Source: Nanoarchaeota archaeon (GTDB lineage Archaea; EX4484-52; LFW-46). Taken from it: a DNA stretch of 28,341 bases. The position numbers and the translations under genes were made by a program. Below, piece after piece: positions 1-8,419 of the stretch (within the stretch, counting starts at the first letter, position 1; each line of letters opens with the position of its first letter). The stretch covers positions 1 to 28,341 of the forward strand of contig JAHILE010000019.1 of NCBI GenBank assembly GCA_018897155.1. Reading direction: 5' to 3'. Below the pieces are notes generated by a model. It was not told where the DNA came from. It ran no database searches and was given only the letters and a program-made list of their open reading frames with translations.

Positions 1-165
1 CTAAATAATTGTCCGCTCTTTTTAAAAAAAACGTGCCGACATCTAAGAATAGTTTTAAAACCGGTTTTGAATACTCATGATTTAATAAGCAAAACCCCGG
101 ATACTTTTCCAAAGTCATTTGGCTCCGCATATATTATTATATGAGCTGCAACAATAACTAATAAT

Positions 166-1053
166 ATGGCTACCTACACTATAGGTATAAAAGCAGGATT
201 AATTTCCGGCATCATAACAGGAGTTATTTTCTCAATAATATTATCAACACTATTTTACGCAACAATGTCAAACGCCTCTCCGTCCTTTGGAACTTCGGAA
301 AAAACAATAGCGGAATTAGCAGGATTCGGCAAAATTGAAGGAAATAATTCAATGGATGCCGCAATATTTAGAATAATCGCCATCATGCTCGGTGGAAGCA
401 TTCTCATAGGAGTTATCTTAGGCATTGCAACCTCTGCAACAATTGCCATAACAAAACGCGGAACGTCATTTTCCGTAACTGTTTTAATATTGCTCGCGCT
501 GTCGGCATATTATTATCAAAAATATGATAATTTGGTTAACATTCTGGAATATGCCGCTTCAGAAACAGATATTAATGAAAATCTTAAGCTATTGATGATT
601 TTAACAAACATAATGCCGCCCATAATTTTTGCCGCAATTGAAAGCATGCTTCTGAACTATTTCTGGGGCATTTACACAGTTGTAAACTTCACACATACGC
701 CAATTATCAAGAAAGAGATACCGATTCAGACAAATCCGGTTAACGCAACATATAATGCAAATGCGCCAGTACCAATTCCTCAAAAATCGGCTCAAACGTC
801 ATTACTTGTAAAATCGCTTCAAATGGTGCCGCCGCCAAGACCGCCACAAATACAGCCTGCTGTACAACAACCTACCCAAAATTCCACTCTGCAAAAAAAT
901 ATTCCGAATGATTTAGAAGAGTACATTCTTGATTGTCTGAATAAGGGTATATCTGAAGAAGAAATAATATCAATGTTTGTTGGATATGGCTATGATTCCG
1001 AGGCTATTGCTGAGTTGATATATGAAAAAACTGGCGCAAATACGAAATCATGA
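166..1053 (+). CDS. Predicted four-helix membrane protein with C-terminal helical domain
   Basis: I do not recognise the family. The 295-residue product has hydrophobic segments at about residues 7-33, 66-95, 102-116 and 140-175, so four membrane helices are likely. A proline- and glutamine-rich linker follows (about 190-245). The last 45 residues form an acidic helical domain (LEEYILDCLNKGISEEEI, then GYGYDSEAIAELI) that resembles small UBA-like three-helix folds. An AT-rich TATA-like stretch (about 129-142) lies 25-35 nt before the ATG, which fits a leaderless message. The gene stands alone; an insertion sequence lies 83 bp downstream. The membrane topology is well supported. The function is unknown. 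Confidence 0.7.
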   Translation: MATYTIGIKAGLISGIITGVIFSIILSTLFYATMSNASPSFGTSEKTIAELAGFGKIEGNNSMDAAIFRIIAIMLGGSILIGVILGIATSATIAITKRGTSFSVTVLILLALSAYYYQKYDNLVNILEYAASETDINENLKLLMILTNIMPPIIFAAIESMLLNYFWGIYTVVNFTHTPIIKKEIPIQTNPVNATYNANAPVPIPQKSAQTSLLVKSLQMVPPPRPPQIQPAVQQPTQNSTLQKNIPNDLEEYILDCLNKGISEEEIISMFVGYGYDSEAIAELIYEKTGANTKS

Positions 1054-1100
1054 AGTCAATAATAAGAGAATCACCTAATTTTGTATCTAAGCATCATCTC

Positions 1101-1116
1101 GTTCGCTTCTGCGAAC
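1101..1116. repeat. Short hairpin of the dispersed intergenic palindrome family
   Basis: GTTCGC and GCGAAC are separated by a 4-nt loop. The flank to 1130 (CGAAGCTTTTGAG), read on the minus strand, matches the TCAAAAGC plus GCGAAGCGA pattern found near 9270, 9665 and 18840. It may be a transcript end for the membrane protein gene, but no strong T-run follows. Confidence 0.4.
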
Positions 1117-1136
1117 TCGAAGCTTTTGAGACACAC

Positions 1137-2233
1137 GGCGCTGTTGCACAACAAAAAAGTATATCAATAGCCGAAGCCAAATATCCATTGCGGCGTAAGC
1201 CGCAAGGGAGATAAAATGGGCAAAAGAAAGACGCCGATTAACTGGAAAACATACAACAAGGAACTTGTAAACCGGGGCAAAAACGTTGCAATGTTCCTGA
1301 AAGCAATGACTAATTCAGACGTTCTTGAATCGGAATTAGAGCAGATGAACGACAAAAAGAACGGACATCCGTACAAATATCCCACTTCGTTGATAATATT
1401 TCTTTATGTGCTGAAAGCGATAACTTCCAAAAGCTACCGTTTTCTTGAAGGCTATTGTTGCATGTTTTTGGAGAAAAGTCCGGAATATTCAGTTATTTTC
1501 AAAAGGGTGAACAAACTTCCAAAAGAGACAATGGATGATATAAACCGGAAAGTGATTGCTGCTGCCTCCGGCAGCAAAACAATAGAAGTTATTCTTGATG
1601 CAACTGGATTACAAGTAAACGGAACCTATGTCTGAATAGATGAAAAATATAAAGAAAAAAGAAAACGAAAGTGGAAAAAAATACATTTGGTAATTGATGC
1701 AAAGACAAGAGCGATATTGTCTGCAAATGTCTTAAGAAAGAATAAAAATGAGGGAGAACATAACGAATTTTCAAAGTCTTTGAAAAAAGCAAGCTGTGCA
1801 GGAAAGATAAGCAAGGTTTATGCCGACGGAGCATACGGCAGCAAGGCGAATTTTTTGCTCTGTGAGAAAACCGGGATAAAACCAGTTATCCGAATAAGAA
1901 AACCTACTGTAAGAAATGTTGCCGGACGTAGACTATTGAATAAACGGCTCATACCGCATAAACGGCCTATGTTCAAATTTGACACAAGAGACAAATATGC
2001 TTTTAAACAAAGCAATTGGCGTTCATTTGTTGATACCGAAAATTATGGAAAAAGAAGCGGGATTGAAGGCGTAATCGGCTCTGTAAAGCGGTTTTTTGGA
2101 GAACATTTGCACTCCAAAAAGGACGAATGTATTGAAAGGGAAATTGAAGCAAGGGTAATGACTTGGAATATTATGGTTTGTTAAATCGATTCACTTATGG
2201 GTGCCTGTCGGCACCCTCTTGTGCAACAGCACC
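1137..2233 (+). mobile_element. IS5-family (IS903-like) insertion sequence, 1,097 bp
   Basis: The ends are inverted repeats. The left end reads GGCGCTGTTGCACAA and the complement of the right end reads GGTGCTGTTGCACAA, a 14/15 match. The flanks are GAGACACAC (1128-1136) and GAGACACGC (2234-2242), a 9-bp target duplication with one mismatch. A 9-bp duplication, GG-starting ends and a length near 1.06-1.1 kb are known features of the IS903 group of IS5. One transposase reading frame, interrupted by a TGA, fills the element. A 7-bp hairpin (GGGTGCC/GGCACCC, 2199-2216) lies inside the right end. The element sits between the membrane protein gene and the 3' end of pelota and breaks neither. Confidence 0.92.
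1216..2184 (+). pseudogene. IS5/IS903-group DDE transposase with one in-frame TGA
   Basis: Residues 1-139 and the part after the stop lie in the same frame and together make a full-length transposase of about 322 codons, compared with about 307 in IS903. The N-terminus (INWKTYNKELVNRG) matches the IS903-type start pattern NWxxYNxxLxNRG. The catalytic triad is visible: D in ILDATGL, D in YADGAYGS and E in SGIEGVIGSVKRFFGEH. The only lesion is TGA at 1633-1635, between GTYV and IDEKYKEK, near the position of a tryptophan in IS903, so TGG to TGA is a likely cause. TGA ends rpoB', rpoA' and cutA in this window, so it is a true stop here. The element is probably inactive unless the stop is read through. 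Confidence 0.88.
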
Positions 2234-2247
2234 GAGACACGCCCGAA

Positions 2248-3273
2248 TTATTTTCTAATAAGATATCTCAAAACGGCTGCAAATCCTCCAAGATTGAAAA
2301 GCTTCTCTCCGGATTCATGCGTTGAATTTATTATGTGCACCACACCGGAATTTTTCTCGACTTCAAAAATTATTTTCTCGGTTTCCTTGTCACGCAGCAT
2401 TTTATCTGACACAAGCAGTTCCGCTATCGCGCCGTTTTCAGCAGCAGATGCAACTTCTTTTTTTCCATAGATTCCAAGGCCCGTGTCTTTTCCAAGATGC
2501 TCAAGGAATTTTTCGACAAAATTTGTTTCAAGGGACAGCCTGCTTTCCGCAAGAATCTTCTCAAGCCCTCCGCGCTTTATGACTTCGTTTACTCCGGTTT
2601 TTCCGGTGATGCTTACAGGCGCAAGGATGCATTTCCCGACCCATGCAAGCTTCCGTTTTTTTATCAGCGCCATAATATTTTCTTTTGCAAAGCCGGGGCC
2701 TGCAATGATAATTTTTTCAGCGCTTGAATTTGCATCAAGCATTTTGATAACGTCATCATAAAAAATGTCCGGGCTTGACGCACTTGACGCACCATATTCT
2801 TTTCCGGCACTTTTAGATATGATTGTAGAAAAAATCTTTGCATCAAGTTCTGTAGCTTTTGCAAAATCCGCCCGGCGCTCATCCACAACGCAGATGATGA
2901 GGTGCATGCCCTTGTAAGTTATGCTATCATCAAGCCGGATTTTGTCGCTTCTAGCCCATTCCTTTTCAATATCAAGAATTGTGTTTGGCTCAACCGTTAT
3001 TGTGTGGTAGCCGTGCGAAACGTCATCCGGTCCTTCTGTGATTTTTCCAGTAAGGCGCAGCGCATTTCCGTCTTCATCAAATTGCATTTTCTCAATTTTC
3101 AGCTTAAGATAAACCGGTTTTTTCTCGTTGGTGTCTGTGCGCTGGATTGTGCGGACTGTGCGTGCTCCGACAACATCTTCTTCTGCAAGAATATTTTTCA
3201 GATTCCACAAATCATCCAGTGTCTCCGGCTTTATCTTTACGCCGTGCTTGAAATCTTTTTTCAGCAATTTCAT
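2248..3273 (-). CDS. pelA: mRNA surveillance protein Pelota
   Basis: Archaeal Pelota (aPelota) binds stalled ribosomes with aEF1A and splits them with ABCE1, rescuing no-stop and stalled messages in the cytoplasm. The N-terminal domain begins MKLLKKDFKHGVKIKPETLDD, typical of the family, and is followed by the central eRF1-2-like and C-terminal eRF1-3-like domains. There is no GGQ motif, as expected for Pelota rather than aRF1. Length (341 aa) is normal. Two ATGs lie close together, at 3279 and 3273. I chose 3273 because it matches the family N-terminus and lies 23 nt from the TATA-like stretch at 3292-3300. The upstream HAD gene is on the same strand, 29 bp away. Confidence 0.95.
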   Translation of the reverse strand: MKLLKKDFKHGVKIKPETLDDLWNLKNILAEEDVVGARTVRTIQRTDTNEKKPVYLKLKIEKMQFDEDGNALRLTGKITEGPDDVSHGYHTITVEPNTILDIEKEWARSDKIRLDDSITYKGMHLIICVVDERRADFAKATELDAKIFSTIISKSAGKEYGASSASSPDIFYDDVIKMLDANSSAEKIIIAGPGFAKENIMALIKKRKLAWVGKCILAPVSITGKTGVNEVIKRGGLEKILAESRLSLETNFVEKFLEHLGKDTGLGIYGKKEVASAAENGAIAELLVSDKMLRDKETEKIIFEVEKNSGVVHIINSTHESGEKLFNLGGFAAVLRYLIRK

Positions 3274-3302
3274 AAACATTTCAACTCTTCAAAATAAATA
3301 GT

Positions 3303-4058
3303 TCAGCTCTTCAAAACCAATATATTTTTTAAATCTGCCAATGACGTTATTTTTGCATCGGGCAAAAACTTTGGATTGATTTTATAATCTCGCCATGGCG
3401 TTGATTCTTCCATTGGCCTTTTGTATAGTATTGTAAACATCCCCTTCTTTTTCGCGCATTCAACATCCCTCAAAGGATTGTCGCCGATATATGCGCAATC
3501 TTTAGGCTCTGCTTCCAGCATCCCTAATAAGCGGTCAAATATTTTTGGGTCCGGCTTTTCTATGCCGATTTCGTCGGAAACAACTATGCCTGAAAAGAAC
3601 TTATCGATATTCATCCAGCCGATAGACGCTCTCAAGTCCCAAAAGCGGTCGTCGCTGAAAAGCCCCTGCACAAATCCCTTTCGATTAATCCAATCAAGCA
3701 CTTCTCTGATTTCTTTGTTTCGCGGCTCGTTTTTTATGTGAGCCTCAAGTTCCGCCCGGTATATCTGAAGAATTTTCGGGGCAAGCATCATTATGCCGGC
3801 AGGTGTTACGCCGAGGCTTCTGAGCGCGTCTGCAAGTATCGGCTCTTCCTGCGCGAAATGGGTGCAATGCAGATAATTGATGCGGAGATTCGCGCTCCTC
3901 CACGCCTCAATAAAACGTTTTTCGCTTATTTGCTGCCCGGTTTTCCCAAGTTCCTTTGCGCATTTTGGCGCGATTTTTTCAAGAACTTCAGGAAACGGAT
4001 CCAGCATCAATGTATTCCCATAATCCCATAATACGTATTTAACTGGTATTTGAGGCAT
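3303..4058 (-). CDS. HAD-superfamily hydrolase
   Basis: This is a predicted haloacid-dehalogenase-fold phosphatase or hydrolase; the substrate is unknown. Motif I is LWDYGNTL: the nucleophile Asp is present but the second Asp of DxD is Gly. That is seen in some HAD subfamilies and argues against simply assuming a phosphatase. Motif II is LFSDD, motif III is the Lys in EKPDPKIF, and motif IV is IGDNPLRDVECAKKKG. A helical cap (about residues 20-130) lies between motifs I and II. I chose the ATG at 4058, not the one 9 nt upstream, because an AT-rich box (4081-4087) is centred 26 nt before it, as for other single genes here. The gene is followed by pelA on the same strand. Confidence 0.85.
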   Translation of the reverse strand: MPQIPVKYVLWDYGNTLMLDPFPEVLEKIAPKCAKELGKTGQQISEKRFIEAWRSANLRINYLHCTHFAQEEPILADALRSLGVTPAGIMMLAPKILQIYRAELEAHIKNEPRNKEIREVLDWINRKGFVQGLFSDDRFWDLRASIGWMNIDKFFSGIVVSDEIGIEKPDPKIFDRLLGMLEAEPKDCAYIGDNPLRDVECAKKKGMFTILYKRPMEESTPWRDYKINPKFLPDAKITSLADLKNILVLKS

Positions 4059-4110
4059 AACTAACATTATTCTAGAGACTATTTATTGATTGATATTGCC
4101 TAATTGCTAT

Positions 4111-4249
4111 GGTGCTGTTGCACAATTCGCAGAGCACATACACCTTAGCGTTATCTGCAAAGCTAAAACCGAGTCATTCAAAATTCTTGCGTTCAACGCT
4201 AAGATTTGAGCAAGAATTTTGGCATATATAAATCTTATGCAGCGGCGCC
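4111..4249. mobile_element. 139-bp MITE related to the IS5-like element
   Basis: The element has a perfect 9-bp target duplication, AATTGCTAT, at 4102-4110 and 4250-4258. The left end is GGTGCTGTTGCACAA, identical to the right end of the insertion sequence at 1137-2233. The complement of the right end is GGCGCCGCTGCATAA, 11/15 identical with four transitions. The interior carries no gene and can fold: CAAAATTCTTGC (4179-4190) pairs with GCAAGAATTTTG (4210-4221), and TTAGCGTT (4145-4152) with AACGCTAA (4195-4202). Identical ends and the same duplication length imply that the IS transposase mobilised it. Confidence 0.9.
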
Positions 4250-4290
4250 AATTGCTATAAGATACTTAATGGATGCCCGATTCATTGAAT

Positions 4291-5061
4291 TCACAAAAGA
4301 GGTTTGACAACAAGCCCGGGAATTGCGGACTGAAAAGGATTCTTATTTTTCAGTACGCTATGAATCATCTCTTTCTTAATTTCACGCTCCATTGGATCTA
4401 ACAACTCCATAAAATAATCTATGGCGCTTTTACGCATACCCTTGCGCGCAAAGAATTCGTAGTCCTGGTCGGCTTGGATATTTTTGGGTTCATAATATAA
4501 CTTGCCGCATCTATCCATGCGCGTTATCGTCATTTTGTGAAGATTGACATTCGAATAGCCCATTCTGGCAATATTGAGCGCATCTTTATGCCTTACCACT
4601 ACATTACTGTCTGGCAAATGCTCCTCATTCTTAAACTGTCCGAAATACACCTCGCCTATTCCGGTATCCATTATCATTGATGTGCAACGTTCACACGGAA
4701 AGCCCGTACTGATTAATATTCCGCGGCTTAGTGCTTTATCGGCAATTTTATTTTCAAGAAACGCTCTTGCATCTTTCACAGTCCATTCGCTCGAATCCAC
4801 ACCGTAAAAAAGAGCAGTCAATATTGCAGAACCTTCAGCACACAAAGACGGGCAAGTTACAAATTCCAATCCATAATTCTTGTCGCGCGCGCAAAAATCA
4901 AGCCCCTTTTCTTTGCAGGAGCAATACTCGTCTCCATTAACTCCGACATAATTTCGGCCGTTTAAATTAAGTAAGGCGGCAACATGCCGTTTATTGCAAT
5001 GGCTATTTTCCTCATACCCTTTAAGGAATTCATATCTGTCAAGAATAAAATCATTAGCCAT
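4291..5061 (-). CDS. Cytidine/deoxycytidylate deaminase-fold protein
   Basis: This is a zinc-dependent deaminase-fold enzyme (PF00383 type), probably acting on a cytosine nucleotide, nucleoside or related base. The substrate cannot be read from the sequence. The zinc site is LCAEGSA (Cys ligand plus catalytic Glu) and PCERC. CAE rather than HAE resembles cytidine deaminases, while the length (256 aa) is well above that of a minimal one. Extra cysteines (YCSCKEKGLDFC) just before the active site and about 90 residues after the PCxxC strand are unusual and may form a second metal site. A TATA-like AATATATAAA at 5081-5090 lies 25 nt before the ATG. The gene stands alone. Confidence 0.75.
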   Translation of the reverse strand: MANDFILDRYEFLKGYEENSHCNKRHVAALLNLNGRNYVGVNGDEYCSCKEKGLDFCARDKNYGLEFVTCPSLCAEGSAILTALFYGVDSSEWTVKDARAFLENKIADKALSRGILISTGFPCERCTSMIMDTGIGEVYFGQFKNEEHLPDSNVVVRHKDALNIARMGYSNVNLHKMTITRMDRCGKLYYEPKNIQADQDYEFFARKGMRKSAIDYFMELLDPMEREIKKEMIHSVLKNKNPFQSAIPGLVVKPLL

Positions 5062-5157
5062 ATAAATATTTGCGAGAAAAAATATATAAATGCCTAATTA
5101 TTGATTACTATGATGTAATTACAAATAATTGCATTTAAACTGTAAACATCGCCCAAT

Positions 5158-5628
5158 TCATTTATTCTTTTTAAAAAACAGCCACGAATTTTTCGCGCCA
5201 TTAAATGCTGTTTTCAAAAGCACATATTTTCCTAAAAGTTTTTTTCCGTGGAAATCAGCGATTATTTCTTTGCCTGAAAATTTCTCCGGCATGTAAGTTC
5301 CGCAATCCCATATTTTGACAACGCCTGCGCCGTACTGCCCCTCAGGAATTGTGCCCTCAAACTTCGCATAATCAAGCGGATGATCTTCAACCTGAACCGC
5401 AAGGCGCTTTATCCTTTCCGCAAGCGGCGGCTCTTTAGGGACTGCCCAGCTTTTCAACACGCCGTCGTGCTCAAGGCGCAGGTCCCAGTGAAGGTGCGAT
5501 GCGTGGTGCTCGTGTATGGCAAAAATCAGGTCTTTGCCTGCTGATTTTATCGTTTCTAAAGGCAATGGCTCTGAAGTCTTTGTGAAGTCCCGCTTTTTAA
5601 CATATTCTTCAAGAGGCATACATATCAT
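5158..5628 (-). CDS. Stand-alone LigD-type DNA 3'-phosphoesterase
   Basis: The protein matches the PE domain of bacterial DNA ligase D, which removes 3'-phosphate and ribonucleotide ends during end-joining repair. Visible motifs are LEEYVKKRDFTKTSEP at the start, FAIHEHHASHLHWDLRLEHDG with the metal-binding histidines, WAVPKEPP, and VEDHPLDYAKFEG. The 156 aa cover one PE domain. No ligase or primase domain is attached and none lies nearby, as in other archaeal stand-alone PE proteins. Two starts are possible, ATG at 5628 or 5619; the second (MPLEEY) resembles relatives more. It is divergent from idi2 and shares the 62-bp spacer with it. Confidence 0.9.
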   Translation of the reverse strand: MICMPLEEYVKKRDFTKTSEPLPLETIKSAGKDLIFAIHEHHASHLHWDLRLEHDGVLKSWAVPKEPPLAERIKRLAVQVEDHPLDYAKFEGTIPEGQYGAGVVKIWDCGTYMPEKFSGKEIIADFHGKKLLGKYVLLKTAFNGAKNSWLFFKKNK

Positions 5629-5658
5629 TGTAAAACCTGCCTTAAAAAGCTCTTAAAA

Positions 5659-5670
5659 ACTATAAATAAA
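5659..5670 (+). promoter_or_regulatory. TATA box for idi2
   Basis: CTATAAATAAA is centred about 27 nt before the idi2 ATG at 5691. The spacer also holds the promoter of the divergent phosphoesterase gene, for which the same box read on the other strand lies 36 nt from the outer ATG. Confidence 0.55.
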
Positions 5671-5690
5671 CCGGCGCCAAATAGTATTGC

Positions 5691-6764
5691 ATGGCGTATA
5701 AAATTCAAAAGAAGGCTGAAGAAAAAAAAGAGGCTCCAAAAAAGCCGATTGAACAGCGCAAAAGCGACCACATAACTCTTTGCCTTTCAAAAGAAGCCGA
5801 AAGCAGCAAAACAGGATTTGAAGACATACGGCTGATTCATAAATCACTTCCAGAAATTAATTTTGAAGAAGTTGACATATCAACCACATTTCTTGGGAAA
5901 AAACTGAATGCTCCGATAATCATAGAAGCGATAACCGGCGGCTGTGAAGAAGCCGAAAAAATAAACAAGAACCTTGCAAAAGCGGCAGAGCGCGTCGGCG
6001 TTGCATTTGGTGTGGGCTCTGAAAGGGCTTTCATGACCGCTCCTCAGCTTGCGGAAACATATAAAATCAGGGATGTCGCGCCAAATGTATTTCTTATAGG
6101 AAATCTCGGCCTGATACAGTTCAGGAACGGCTTTGGCGATAGGGAATTCAACCAGGCGATTTGCGAAATTGACTGCAACGCGCTTGCAATTCATCTGAAT
6201 CCGCTTCAGGAGCTTTGCCAGCCGGAAGGGGACAAAAACTGGAAAGGCTGCACGAACGAGCTTGCGGAAATGTGCAAGGCGGGCTTTCCGATAATAGTTA
6301 AAGAAACGGGTGCTGGAATCAGCGCGGAAGTTGCAAAATCAATTGAACGCGCCGGCGCAAAAGCAATAGATGTTTCAGGCCTTGGCGGAACAAATTTTGC
6401 ATTAATTGAAAGCTACAGAAACGGTGTGTCCGGCTTTGAAAACTGGGGCATTCCGACAGCATGCTCAATCATTGAAGTAAGAGGCGCGGTAAGAATCCCT
6501 ATAATTGCATCAGGAGGCATACGTTCCGGAGTGGACATGGCAAAATCAATAGCTCTTGGCGCAGATATGTGCGGGGCGGCATTGCCGTTTCTGAGGGCGG
6601 CTGTAATAAGCGATATAGCTGTTGAAGAAAAGCTAAGAGAATTCATAATGCAATTGAAGATCGCGATGATTCTTACGGGGTGTAAAAATATTGCAGAACT
6701 GAAGAAAACAAAGTACATTATTAGCGGATTTGTAAAGGAGTGGAAGGAACAGCGGGTGAGATAA
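5691..6764 (+). CDS. fni: Isopentenyl-diphosphate delta-isomerase, type 2
   Basis: This FMN- and NADPH-dependent enzyme interconverts isopentenyl and dimethylallyl diphosphate in the cytoplasm, supplying prenyl units for archaeal lipids. The family signatures are RKSDHITLCL at the start, GFEDIRLIHKSLPEI, then PIIIEAITGG, the GVGSERA stretch, HLNPLQELCQPEGD, VKETGAGIS and the flavin-phosphate site IASGGIRSGVDMAKS followed by GADMCGAA. The length of 357 aa is normal for type 2 enzymes. A short lysine-rich N-terminal extension (about 20 residues) precedes the conserved core. No other isoprenoid gene is adjacent. Confidence 0.95.
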   Translation: MAYKIQKKAEEKKEAPKKPIEQRKSDHITLCLSKEAESSKTGFEDIRLIHKSLPEINFEEVDISTTFLGKKLNAPIIIEAITGGCEEAEKINKNLAKAAERVGVAFGVGSERAFMTAPQLAETYKIRDVAPNVFLIGNLGLIQFRNGFGDREFNQAICEIDCNALAIHLNPLQELCQPEGDKNWKGCTNELAEMCKAGFPIIVKETGAGISAEVAKSIERAGAKAIDVSGLGGTNFALIESYRNGVSGFENWGIPTACSIIEVRGAVRIPIIASGGIRSGVDMAKSIALGADMCGAALPFLRAAVISDIAVEEKLREFIMQLKIAMILTGCKNIAELKKTKYIISGFVKEWKEQRVR

Positions 6765-6818
6765 ACCGCAATAAATCCATAAAATAGATATTTAAACACT
6801 ACTTACAAGTAATTCTAT

Positions 6819-7868
6819 ATGAACTTATTAAAAAAACCGCTCGTAACTCGGGGCTGGGATAAGGATATTCTGGCGAAATATGAGCTGGGAGATGTTCCGC
6901 TGGTTATGGGAAATATGACTAACCAATGCAACTACAACTGCATTTATTGCCATACTGATGCGGGCAAAAAAGACGAAAATGAATTAAATGCAGACGAATG
7001 GATTAGGATTCTTGATGAAAGCAAAGAACTTGGAAATGAAGTTTTCTGGATTGGGGGAAAAGGAGAACCGATTCTTGACAATGCGTTTAGAAAAGTAATC
7101 AGGCATGCAGATGATATAGGGCTAACTACGGTATTAAACACGAACGGAAGCCTGATTACGAAGAAAAGAGCGAAACTATTATATAATAACAATGTAAGCC
7201 CCGAAGTCAAAATAATCAGTTTTGACGAAGACGTGTATGATTATTTGTCAGGCACTATTGGAAATCTGCCCGCATTGCGCAAAGGGCTGAATAACTTGAT
7301 TAAAGCGGGCTATAGAAAAATAGTTGACGAAACAGATGATGCCCGAATAACCAGAATGTCCGGAATGCTGTTAATGGCAAAACCCGCTTATCAATCAATG
7401 CCTGATGTTTTCAGGTATTGTGACCGCAATAATTTCGCCCCGGTTGTCAGTGATGTTGTTGCTTCCGGAAGAGTTGTCAAGCGCGGAAATTTAGACGAAT
7501 TAAAGTTATCTGATGAAGAAAAAAAGAATATATGGGAACTCGGTTCTGAGATAATGAGTTATCCTTTGAACAAAGGAATAGAAGAGTGCCAGATACAATA
7601 CGGCATAGTTGTTCAAAACAATGGCGATCTTATCATTGATACTTATGGCATGTCGTGCGATGTCTGTGATTATTATGGGAGGCGGGTAGCGGGAAACCTG
7701 CGTGAAATATCGCTAAAAGAAGGATGGGAAATAATAAAAGAGGAAAGAAAAAGAAACGAGACTGCGCGCAAAATTGCGTATGATCAGTTTAAAGAAGAAT
7801 GTTCGGCTTGTCTTGCTTCGTGCCCGATGGCACACAAATCCCAAAAAGATTATTATGGCTTGAATTAA
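6819..7868 (+). CDS. Radical SAM enzyme with C-terminal cysteine-rich (SPASM-like) region
   Basis: The motif CNYNCIYC (Cys37, Cys41, Cys44) is the CxxxCxxC that binds the radical SAM 4Fe-4S cluster. FWIGGKGEPILD corresponds to the GGEP-like SAM-binding strand. The C-terminal part has two further cysteine groups, SCDVCDYYG near 276 and ECSACLASCP near 326, which suggest auxiliary clusters as in SPASM/Twitch maturases. The substrate is unknown and no precursor peptide gene is evident next to it. A TATA-like GATATTTAAA at 6788-6796 is centred 27 nt before the ATG. The stop overlaps the convergent flavodoxin-like gene by 4 nt. Confidence 0.85.
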   Translation: MNLLKKPLVTRGWDKDILAKYELGDVPLVMGNMTNQCNYNCIYCHTDAGKKDENELNADEWIRILDESKELGNEVFWIGGKGEPILDNAFRKVIRHADDIGLTTVLNTNGSLITKKRAKLLYNNNVSPEVKIISFDEDVYDYLSGTIGNLPALRKGLNNLIKAGYRKIVDETDDARITRMSGMLLMAKPAYQSMPDVFRYCDRNNFAPVVSDVVASGRVVKRGNLDELKLSDEEKKNIWELGSEIMSYPLNKGIEECQIQYGIVVQNNGDLIIDTYGMSCDVCDYYGRRVAGNLREISLKEGWEIIKEERKRNETARKIAYDQFKEECSACLASCPMAHKSQKDYYGLN

Positions 7869-8368
7869 TCGCGCGCGATTTTTTCGCCGAGTTTTTTCAG
7901 CTGCGAAATCACCTGAAAATTTGCTGCGATTTCTCCGGGCTTTTCAGCTTTTCCAAAAACAGAGCCGACAAAGTTCATGCCGCATATTTTGCAGGCGCTC
8001 TGCAAATAGCCAGTGGCGTTCTTTCCGGATGTTTCAAATTCCTCTTTTCCGGAAATCAGTATCGCGGCTTTTTTGTTTTTCAAAGACTCTGCATAAGGGT
8101 CTAAGCGGTCAATCAGGTTCAATAGCTGCGGTGAAACCATGTCGTAATAGCACGGGCTTGCGAAAATTATCGCGTCTGCATCAATTATTTTTTTAGCAAT
8201 CAGATTAAAATCATCAGATTTTCCGGTTCCGATAAATTCAACATTCAGGTTTCTCAACAATATGATGTCAACATCCGCGCCGTTTTCCGCTGCACTATCC
8301 AATACGGTTTTCAGCATGAATTCAGAATTTCCTTTTCTTGGGCTGCCGCAGATTCCGACGATTCTCAT
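7865..8368 (-). CDS. Flavodoxin-like NAD(P)H-dependent FMN reductase family protein
   Basis: The N-terminus MRIVGICGSPRKGNSEFML has the phosphate-binding loop GSPRKGNS of the NADPH-dependent FMN reductase/flavodoxin family. ADAIIFASPCYYDMVSPQLLNLIDR is the second flavin-contacting loop region. It probably binds FMN and acts as an oxidoreductase or electron carrier; the partner is unknown. A longer reading frame starts at 8428, but the ATG at 8368 is right: the conserved fold starts there and a TATA-like element lies 26 nt upstream. Its tail-to-tail neighbour is the radical SAM gene, which could use a flavoprotein as electron donor, but this is only a positional hint. Confidence 0.82.
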   Translation of the reverse strand: MRIVGICGSPRKGNSEFMLKTVLDSAAENGADVDIILLRNLNVEFIGTGKSDDFNLIAKKIIDADAIIFASPCYYDMVSPQLLNLIDRLDPYAESLKNKKAAILISGKEEFETSGKNATGYLQSACKICGMNFVGSVFGKAEKPGEIAANFQVISQLKKLGEKIARD

Positions 8369-8388
8369 ACACCATATCTGTCCGTCAA

Positions 8389-8399
8389 AACTTATATCC
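8389..8399. promoter_or_regulatory. Shared bidirectional TATA element
   Basis: AACTTATATCC is centred near 8394. The xerA ATG (8420) lies 26 nt to the right and the flavodoxin-like ATG (8368) lies 26 nt to the left. No other AT-rich box fits either gene, so one element probably directs both leaderless messages. Confidence 0.55.
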
Positions 8400-8419
8400 T
8401 CTCCCCGCCAATAAATATC

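Noticed and set aside
1633-1635. TGA as a recoded sense codon in the transposase
   Set aside because: TGA ends rpoB', rpoA' and cutA here, and no recoding structure is visible; a nonsense mutation is simpler.
2199-2216. GGGTGCC/GGCACCC hairpin as a terminator of pelota
   Set aside because: It lies inside the insertion sequence's right end and is followed only by TCTT, not a clear T-run.
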